From positions 1 through 19,631 of the forward strand of contig CAYGWP010000526.1 of assembly GCA_964353455.1 (NCBI GenBank): a stretch of DNA of 19,631 bases. The letters are read 5' to 3'. A program made the position numbers and the translations under genes. The notes under the pieces were generated by a model. It did not search any database. It had not been told where the DNA came from and was given only the letters and a program-made list of their open reading frames with translations. Below are positions 15,730 through 19,631 of this stretch, in pieces. The stretch is from CAYGWP01 sp964353455 (GTDB taxonomy: Bacteria > Planctomycetota > Phycisphaerae > FEN-1346). How positions within the stretch are numbered: the first letter of the stretch is position 1; each line of letters begins with the position of its first letter.

Positions 15730-15976
15730 GAAAACCTGCCGAATGTCGAGACAGGTAGATTTCTGAATGCGCTGGTTTGACACGGCCATCTCCCTCCAGG
15801 GAACGGCACCGTGTTCGGTTGGCTTCCCCGCAGCGTATCCCCGCTGCCCGGCATACAAAAACAATAAAGACCGGCCGCATGTCGAAGACCCGACTGGGCG
15901 GGCGGTCAGTCTCCCCCGGCGTTACATTCTGTTGTCCAGCGCCCTGCGGCAACCCCCGCCGCCGTAGGCGCTTATA
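15730..15976 (-). promoter_or_regulatory. Long structured leader of the surface protein gene
   Basis: If transcription starts at the promoter at 15984-16012, the mRNA has a leader of about 265 nt. It contains a perfect 6-bp stem GCAGCG/CGCTGC with a 6-base loop (15830-15847) and a two-part hairpin, ACACGG/CCGTGT outside and TCCCT/AGGGA inside (15780-15814). I do not recognise a known riboswitch class. It could be a regulatory or stabilising 5' structure. Confidence 0.35.
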
Positions 15977-15983
15977 TAGGGAT

Positions 15984-16012
15984 AGAATACCCCATCTTCA
16001 TCTGAAAGTCAA
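15984..16012 (-). promoter_or_regulatory. Candidate sigma70-like promoter of the giant surface protein gene
   Basis: On the minus strand TTGACT (16007-16012), exactly 17 bp, then TATTCT (15984-15989): 5 of 6 and 4 of 6 matches to consensus. The predicted start is near 15977. It is the best promoter match in the window. Confidence 0.55.
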
Positions 16013-16125
16013 ATAATTCGCGGGGATTTTCGTCGTGCCCGGCCACGGCGGGTCCAGGCCTGAGGCGTGAGGCTGTCGTTGGCCATTTTCCCCCAGTAGT
16101 AGCACCCTCCCCTTCGCCCTCACCC

Positions 16126-16161
16126 GGCCTTCGGCCACCCTCTCCCAAGGAGGGAGAGGGT
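16126..16161. repeat. Double hairpin palindrome
   Basis: GGCC-TTC-GGCC (16126-16136) is directly followed by a perfect 10-bp stem ACCCTCTCCC/GGGAGAGGGT with loop AAGGA (16137-16161). It is the inverted-orientation relative of 9791-9853, so the giant surface gene is bracketed by this repeat family. Confidence 0.65.
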
Positions 16162-16190
16162 TGATGGCAGTCTGGTCCGCTGGCTCCGTT

Positions 16191-16222
16191 ACCTAGTCAC
16201 CCAGTCACCCAGTCACCTAGTC
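16191..16222. repeat. Four tandem copies of an 8-bp repeat
   Basis: Units ACCTAGTC, ACCCAGTC, ACCCAGTC, ACCTAGTC in direct order. Too short and simple to interpret; a possible length-variable locus. Confidence 0.8.
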
Positions 16223-16370
16223 ACTCGGCCTTCGCCGAGGCCACAGCGTACAGGTCCACGGCCAAAATTTCATACCGTATATCGTACTCGGACGGGCTTT
16301 GACCCCCCACTAATGGTATGGCCTGATGCCTGGCACCTGATTATTTTTCGCGCTCTCGGGGGCGAAACGC

Positions 16371-16406
16371 ACGTAAGTGTTTCTGCAAAAATGGCACTTA
16401 CATCAA
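16371..16406. repeat. 36-bp inverted-repeat element, copy 1 (imperfect)
   Basis: It matches 16606-16641 at 34 of 36 bases. Arms ACGTAAGTG and CACTTACAT surround a loop with TTTCTGCAAAAA. It is preceded by a TTTCGC/GCGAAA hairpin (16346-16367). It marks one side of the A-tract array. Confidence 0.75.
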
Positions 16407-16418
16407 TTTGGGCCTGTT

Positions 16419-16497
16419 AAAAAAAGTGAAAAAAACGTTCAAAACCGTCAAAAAACCGTAAAAACCGTGTCAAAACCGATCAAAACCGCGCGAAAAA
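16419..16497. other. Phased A-tract array (predicted curved DNA)
   Basis: Eight A-runs of 4 to 7 bases are centred at about 16422, 16432, 16442, 16452, 16462, 16473, 16483 and 16495. The mean spacing is about 10.4 bp, one turn of B-DNA. Between runs the unit is roughly CAAAACCGNN. A-tracts phased with the helix bend DNA strongly in one direction. The block lies in an AT-rich island of an otherwise GC-rich region and contains no gene. Its role is unknown; protein-wrapping, promoter, recombination or origin-like functions are possible. Confidence 0.75.
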
Positions 16498-16535
16498 CGT
16501 CTTGCCCATCTTAACATTTGAGGCGTCGAACCCCT

Positions 16536-16551
16536 CTGGCGCTAGCGCCAG
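16536..16551. repeat. Perfect 16-bp palindrome
   Basis: CTGGCGCTAGCGCCAG is a two-fold symmetric site between the A-tract array and the second inverted-repeat copy. It is followed by CCGTTTTGGGG and then a CGTTTT/AAAACG inverted repeat with a T7 run nearby, so a plus-strand terminator is conceivable, but no plus-strand gene precedes it. A dimeric-protein binding site is the other option. Confidence 0.6.
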
Positions 16552-16602
16552 GGCCGTTTTGGGGTCCGAAAACGCGTTTTTTTGCCATTTTGGAGGTCGA
16601 AA

Positions 16603-16641
16603 TTGACGTAAGTGTTTTTGCAAAAATGGCACTTACGTCAA
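16603..16641. repeat. Inverted-repeat element, copy 2 (perfect 12-bp arms)
   Basis: TTGACGTAAGTG (16603-16614) and CACTTACGTCAA (16630-16641) are perfect reverse complements around a 15-base loop that contains the self-complementary TTTTTGCAAAAA. It matches 16371-16406 at 34 of 36 bases, 235 bp away. Such symmetry suits an operator, a recombinase or partition-protein site, or a small mobile palindrome. Confidence 0.8.
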
Positions 16642-16767
16642 GTGCGGAATGCGGAGTTCGGAGTGCGGAGTGAACGGCAGAACGGCAAAGGCGGGAATCG
16701 GGATTGGGGATGAGGCGGCCGGGTAAGGAACAGTTCAAGGTGAAAAGTGAAAAGTTCAAAGTGAAGG
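16641..16767. repeat. Low-complexity degenerate tandem repeats
   Basis: 16641-16672 is built from GCGGAGT-like 7 to 8-bp units, and 16733-16767 from GTGAAAAGTTCAAA-like units. No coding potential is evident. The remaining bases up to 16836 hold a GC palindrome fragment (16801-16819, GCCT...AGGC) downstream of the isomerase gene. Confidence 0.55.
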
Positions 16768-16836
16768 CACAACGGCGGCGCATCACGCGTTGGCAAGCAA
16801 GCCTGCGGCGGGCGTAGGCCCGTGGCGCGGGTGGCA

Positions 16837-17670
16837 TCACGGGCGGGCGAGGAGGTCGTCGAGGTAGCGGCAACCGGCGAGGATGTCGCCTGCGCGGTCT
16901 GTGCCGGCCTCGCGTTCAATGATGAGTGCGCCGTTGAAGCCACCGTTTTCGAGGGCGGCAATGACGCCGCGGAAATCGACCTTGCCCTGTCCGAGGGGCA
17001 CTTCCTCCCCCCAAGTCTCTCCAGGGCGGTCGGAGGGCGTGCCATCCTTGGCGTGCATCATGGAGACGCGGCCGGCGAGAGCGCGGGCGGCGGCAACGGG
17101 GTCGCCGGCGCCGTAAAGGACGAGGTTGGCGGGGTCGAAGTTCACGCTTAGCCACGGCCGGGCGAGGTCCTTGAGGATACTGATGAGAACGGCGCCGGAT
17201 TCCTGGCCGGTTTCCAGGCCGACCGTAAGGCCGGACTCGTGCAGGGCATCGACGGCGGCGGCAAGGCGGTCGCGGACGGCGGCGTAGTCTGGCCGGCCGG
17301 GCTCCGGCAGGAAGCCGGCGTGGGTGGTGACGTGCGTCATGCCGAGGCCGGCCATGGCGTCGCCCCAGCGTCGGCAGCGGTCGAGGCGTTCGGGGAAGAC
17401 GGCGGCATCGACGAAGCCGCCGGTGCGTCGGATGGCGGCGATGGTGGAGTAGTCCTCGCCGGCGAAGCCCACCATGCCGCCGGGGACCTTGAGGCCGGAG
17501 GCCATGAGTGCCTCCTTGATGCGTTTGATGCCGGCGGGCGCGAGGTCGGAATCCTGCTGGAAGGTGAACTGGACGGCCTGGAGGCCGAGTTCGGCGACCT
17601 TTCGGATGGCCTCGACGGTGTCGGGGATCCTGAGGGACCAGAGTGTGCAGCCGATGAGGTGCTTCGCCAT
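16837..17670 (-). CDS. Sugar phosphate isomerase/epimerase family protein (xylose isomerase-like TIM barrel)
   Basis: A 277-residue cytoplasmic protein of the AP-endonuclease-2/xylose isomerase-like TIM-barrel superfamily, which interconverts ketoses or epimerises sugars and cyclitols using a divalent metal. The ATG (17668-17670) has GGAG 7 bases upstream. Barrel strands run from IGCTLWSLR (6-14) through LQAVQFTF (30-37). The expected metal ligands are present: Glu153 in VGLETGQ, Asp179 in VNFDPANL, His206 in SMMHAKD and Glu252 in LIIERE. The AKDG loop and the GQGKVDFRGV segment (about 227-236) are family hallmarks. It lies 60 bp downstream of a second, distinct member, probably in the same transcript, with the 30-bp palindrome between them. 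The substrate cannot be told from sequence. Confidence 0.88.
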   Translation of the reverse strand: MAKHLIGCTLWSLRIPDTVEAIRKVAELGLQAVQFTFQQDSDLAPAGIKRIKEALMASGLKVPGGMVGFAGEDYSTIAAIRRTGGFVDAAVFPERLDRCRRWGDAMAGLGMTHVTTHAGFLPEPGRPDYAAVRDRLAAAVDALHESGLTVGLETGQESGAVLISILKDLARPWLSVNFDPANLVLYGAGDPVAAARALAGRVSMMHAKDGTPSDRPGETWGEEVPLGQGKVDFRGVIAALENGGFNGALIIEREAGTDRAGDILAGCRYLDDLLARP

Positions 17671-17694
17671 GAACGATCTCCTCGTAAACGGACC

Positions 17695-17724
17695 CGCGCG
17701 ACCCGATGGGTCGCGGCTAAAAGG
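17695..17724. repeat. 30-bp palindromic interspersed repeat, copy 2
   Basis: Identical over 30 bases to 3073-3102 and in the same orientation. It lies in the 60-bp gap between the two isomerase/epimerase genes. There is no flanking direct repeat here. As a hairpin within a likely transcript it could affect mRNA stability or relative expression. Confidence 0.75.
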
Positions 17725-17730
17725 TAATGG

Positions 17731-18564
17731 CTAGCGCTGCTTCATAATCGACTTAAGGTGTTTGATGCTTCGTTCGGCCTGCTCTATTGTGCCGCACTCG
17801 ACCGACAGAACGATGTCGCGCTTTGCCTTGCGGCAGATGGCGACGACGCGTTTCCAGTCGATGACGCCGTCTCCACAGGCGCATCCGACAGGGGTGCCGG
17901 TGACCTTGCCGCGCTCGGATTTCGACTGCTGGATGGAGATATCCTTGGCGTGGAGGTGGACGAGGCGGTCCAGGACGTGCCCCAGCCACTTGTAGGGGTC
18001 CTGCCCGGCGAGGTAACTGTTGCCGGTGTCGAAGTTAATGCCGACGGCCTTGCTTGCGGCGGACCGCTGGATGCGGTCGAGGCCCTTGGGGTGCTTACTG
18101 TACTGCTGATGCGGCTCGATGCCGATGAGTATGCCGCGCGGCTCGGCGACGGCGGCGGCCTCACGCAGGGTGTACTTAATAAGGAGGTAGTCCTCTTCCT
18201 CTGTGGTCCAGGGCTGCTTGGGGCCTTCATCGGTGTTGACAACGGGGGCCCCGCACTCTGCGGCGAAGCGGATGGCCTGCTTCAGGTACTCCGTGCTGAT
18301 TTCGGGCTTGGTGAGCGGCGTGTGGGCGGAGAGGCCGGAGAGTCGGATGCCGGCCTCCTTGCACGCGCGGCGGATGCGGAGCGGGTCGTCGAGCATGGAG
18401 ACGCTGTGGAAGTAGCCGGCCTCGCTGAGGAGTTCGCGGCCCCAGTGGACCATCGGCTCGACGTAGTCGTAGCCGAGTTCAGCGGCCTTGCGGACGCCCC
18501 ACTCGAAGGACTTGTCGGCGTGGCGGACGAATTCCATGTTGATTCCGATGGCGACCTTGCCCAT
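17731..18564 (-). CDS. Sugar phosphate isomerase/epimerase family protein (second TIM barrel)
   Basis: A 277-residue paralogue-type neighbour of the preceding gene, of equal length but clearly different sequence. The ATG (18562-18564) is preceded by a near-ideal AGGAGG at 7 bases, suggesting strong translation. The barrel begins VAIGINMEF. Predicted metal ligands are Glu150 in LIGIEPHQQ, Asp179 in INFDTGNS, His205 in VHLHAKD and Glu256 in LSVECG. The CGDGVIDWKRV segment (230-240) is the usual substrate-loop hallmark. The family includes tagatose/psicose 3-epimerases, hydroxypyruvate isomerase and inosose dehydratase/isomerase; I cannot choose between them. It is the first gene of a probable two-gene operon and is divergent from the MerR-type regulator with 67 bp between the start codons, so control by that regulator is plausible. 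Confidence 0.88.
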   Translation of the reverse strand: MGKVAIGINMEFVRHADKSFEWGVRKAAELGYDYVEPMVHWGRELLSEAGYFHSVSMLDDPLRIRRACKEAGIRLSGLSAHTPLTKPEISTEYLKQAIRFAAECGAPVVNTDEGPKQPWTTEEEDYLLIKYTLREAAAVAEPRGILIGIEPHQQYSKHPKGLDRIQRSAASKAVGINFDTGNSYLAGQDPYKWLGHVLDRLVHLHAKDISIQQSKSERGKVTGTPVGCACGDGVIDWKRVVAICRKAKRDIVLSVECGTIEQAERSIKHLKSIMKQR

Positions 18565-18631
18565 TTGGCAGCCTCCTTTGACTCAAGTTTGCCCGTTTTT
18601 CGGCCCGATAAGCAGCGGGAGCGAGCCGCCT

Positions 18632-18883
18632 ATGCCAGAACTGACGACGCAAGAGAGTCCGCCCCTTTATCGCATCGGCGACCTGGCCGAGCGGGCGGGC
18701 GTGTCGCGCCAGATCGTCAGCACATACTGCATGTACGGCCTGCTGGCCGAGACGACCCGGACGCCCGGCGGCCAGCGGCTGTTTGACGACTCGGCCGCCC
18801 GACGCATCCGGCTCATCCAGGACCTTAAACACCGGTACACCTTGCGAGAGATACGCGAAATCTTCATACGCGACAAGGTGTAG
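18632..18883 (+). CDS. Minimal MerR-family transcriptional regulator
   Basis: An 83-residue protein consisting essentially of a MerR winged helix-turn-helix. LYRIGDLAERAGVSRQIVST (12-31) is helix-turn-helix 1, and YGLLAETTRTPGGQRLFDDS (35-54) contains the family's GG-R-F/Y wing. RIRLIQDLKHRYTLREIREI (58-77) is the second helical block. The dimerisation coiled coil and effector domain of normal MerR proteins (about 110-150 residues) are missing. The ATG at 18632 is chosen because the family match starts 12 residues later; a longer reading from 18488 would overlap the divergent gene and adds 48 residues with no family character. The ribosome binding site is weak (GGGAG about 11 bases away). The 67-bp divergent gap contains TTGACTCAA (18578-18586), a short dyad that could be part of an operator. 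Confidence 0.82.
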   Translation: MPELTTQESPPLYRIGDLAERAGVSRQIVSTYCMYGLLAETTRTPGGQRLFDDSAARRIRLIQDLKHRYTLREIREIFIRDKV

Positions 18884-18916
18884 CACACATCGCCGTGAAC
18901 GCCCCACCCACAAGGC

Positions 18917-18941
18917 CCACGGCCGGGCAAGCCGGCCGTGG
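18917..18941. terminator. Strong hairpin between convergent genes, possible bidirectional terminator
   Basis: CCACGGCCGG, loop GCAAG, CCGGCCGTGG: a perfect 10-bp GC stem in the 72-bp gap between the MerR gene (plus) and the FAD oxidoreductase gene (minus). No T-run follows on either strand, so intrinsic termination is uncertain. Its CACGGC...GCAAGCCG pattern resembles the inner hairpin at 9088-9109, so it may instead be a dispersed palindrome. Confidence 0.45.
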
Positions 18942-18955
18942 CACACCACGAGTGG

Positions 18956-19631
18956 CTAACCAAGCGCCTTCAGTGATTCAAAGGCCGGTTCGACAGCGGC
19001 ACGGTCCTTCGCCAGTTGCTCGACGACCTTCTTCGGGTCGAGGACCCGTGGCATCACGTTCTCCTTGAGACTGAGGGCCGCGGCCGTACCGGCGGCCTGT
19101 CCGGTGGCCTGGCACGTCTGCTGAATCCGCAAACCGGCCTGGGCGATGTGCTCGGCCGAGAGGCACCGCCCTGCCACCAGGAGATTATCCACACCTGCGG
19201 CGACGATGCAACCGAAACGGATGTCGAAGTAGTCGCCCGCGCGGGTGCGTTCCATGCGGCGGCGGTAGTCGGGGGTATCCCACGGGGCGAGATTGGCGGC
19301 CCCCGCTTCGGGCGTGTGGATGTCGATTTCCCAAGAGGCCCGCGCGATGCCGTCGGGGTACTTGCGGAGTTCCATCGCATCGGCAGCGGTGGCGACGGCG
19401 ATGCCGCGGATTTGGCGCGACGAACGCACGCCGACGTGGCTGGAGGTATCGACGAGGTAAATGTCCTTGAACTTGGGGTCCTTTCGGCGAGATTCGACGG
19501 CGCGCCGTGCGGCAGCGCGGCCATCGCGCTCGGCCCGCGTAAGGTCCCACGGGTCAAGCGGGTTGACCTTGTAGAGCGGGATGCCGCCTAGTGCTTCGGG
19601 TCTGCGGCCGATTGACCGCCCAAAGACGCCC
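18956..19631 (-). CDS. FAD-dependent oxidoreductase, C-terminal part (cut by window end)
   Basis: The reading frame is open from the TAG at 18956-18958 to the window edge, giving about 224 C-terminal residues; the N-terminal FAD-binding fold lies outside. A GTG near 19427 is internal and not a start. By hand the upstream part reads NPLDPWDLTRAERDGRAAAR and continues to DTSSHVGVRSSRQIRG, matching the FAD_oxidored type family (DPWDLTRAEREGR, VRESRRI-G). The C-terminus has the expected FAD-contact stretch NLLVAGRCLSAEHIAQAGLR followed by QTCQATGQAAGTAAALSL. Planctomycetes carry many such enzymes, often near sugar isomerase/epimerase genes, and the substrates are mostly unknown. It is convergent with the MerR gene. 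Confidence 0.85.
   Translation of the reverse strand, partial: GVFGRSIGRRPEALGGIPLYKVNPLDPWDLTRAERDGRAAARRAVESRRKDPKFKDIYLVDTSSHVGVRSSRQIRGIAVATAADAMELRKYPDGIARASWEIDIHTPEAGAANLAPWDTPDYRRRMERTRAGDYFDIRFGCIVAAGVDNLLVAGRCLSAEHIAQAGLRIQQTCQATGQAAGTAAALSLKENVMPRVLDPKKVVEQLAKDRAAVEPAFESLKALG

Noticed and set aside
15714..15854. 47-residue N-terminal extension of the giant surface protein
   Set aside because: It has no ribosome binding site, passes through leader hairpins and the G14 run, and would bury the signal peptide. It is kept only as a note for the phase-variation idea.
15880..16014. Short plus-strand frame beginning MSKTRLGGRS, similar to the first residues of the solute-binding protein
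   Set aside because: The similarity rests on a 13-base identity (TGTCGAAGACCCG). There is no ribosome binding site, and it lies over the surface gene's promoter and leader.
18488..18631. N-terminal extension of the MerR protein
   Set aside because: It overlaps the start of the divergent isomerase gene and contains no MerR-like sequence.
19427..19429. GTG start for the oxidoreductase
   Set aside because: The frame stays open to the window edge and the residues upstream match the family, so the gene is truncated by the window and does not start here.

Overview
The window is GC-rich bacterial chromosome, most likely from an uncultured member of the Planctomycetota or a neighbouring PVC-type lineage. 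This is an inference from gene content: a giant autotransporter-type beta-strand repeat protein with a PEP-CTERM tail, a secreted alpha/alpha-toroid protein fused to two DUF4159-like domains, a secreted parallel beta-helix protein, paired sugar phosphate isomerase/epimerase TIM barrels, a FAD-dependent oxidoreductase of the FAD_oxidored type, and intergenic spacers crowded with GC-rich palindromes. I see no rRNA, tRNA, CRISPR array, transposase or phage gene.

Layout. 121-2925 (minus): a secreted alpha-helical HEAT-like protein followed 33 bp later by a family 5 (oligopeptide-type) solute-binding protein, probably one operon. 3152-5239 (minus) and 5391-7778 (plus): a divergent pair of secreted proteins, a parallel beta-helix protein and a toroid/DUF4159 protein, sharing a 151-bp promoter region. 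7823-8734 (minus): a 3-hydroxyacyl-CoA dehydrogenase. 8735-9237: no gene, but 22-bp GC repeats and a 90-bp MITE-like inverted-repeat element. 9238-9522 (minus): an ArsR-type regulator. 9861-15713 (minus): a 1950-residue surface protein with four T5SS/PEP-CTERM-associated repeats, nine autotransporter-associated beta-strand repeats and a PEP-CTERM anchor. 15714-16836: a 1.1-kb spacer with a 14-G run next to the start codon, a sigma70-like promoter, palindromes, and an AT-rich non-coding block with eight helically phased A-tracts between two copies of a 36-bp inverted-repeat element. 16837-18564 (minus): two TIM-barrel sugar isomerase/epimerase genes. 18632-18883 (plus): a minimal MerR-type regulator, divergent from them. 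18956 to the window end (minus): the C-terminal part of a FAD-dependent oxidoreductase.

How the genes may work together. The left half looks like cell-envelope and exported-protein functions. The right end (two isomerase/epimerase genes, a divergent MerR protein and a FAD oxidoreductase) resembles a small carbohydrate or cyclitol catabolic locus, but no substrate can be assigned. The exosortase needed for the PEP-CTERM protein and the permeases needed for the solute-binding protein are not in the window.

The best candidates for something undescribed are all non-coding: (i) the curved-DNA block with flanking inverted repeats at about 16346-16641; (ii) the G14 tract beside the start codon of the giant surface protein, a possible phase-variation switch; and (iii) a 30-bp palindromic repeat present twice, one copy bracketed by a 6-bp direct repeat. 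Family names come from reading motifs by eye; no database search was run.
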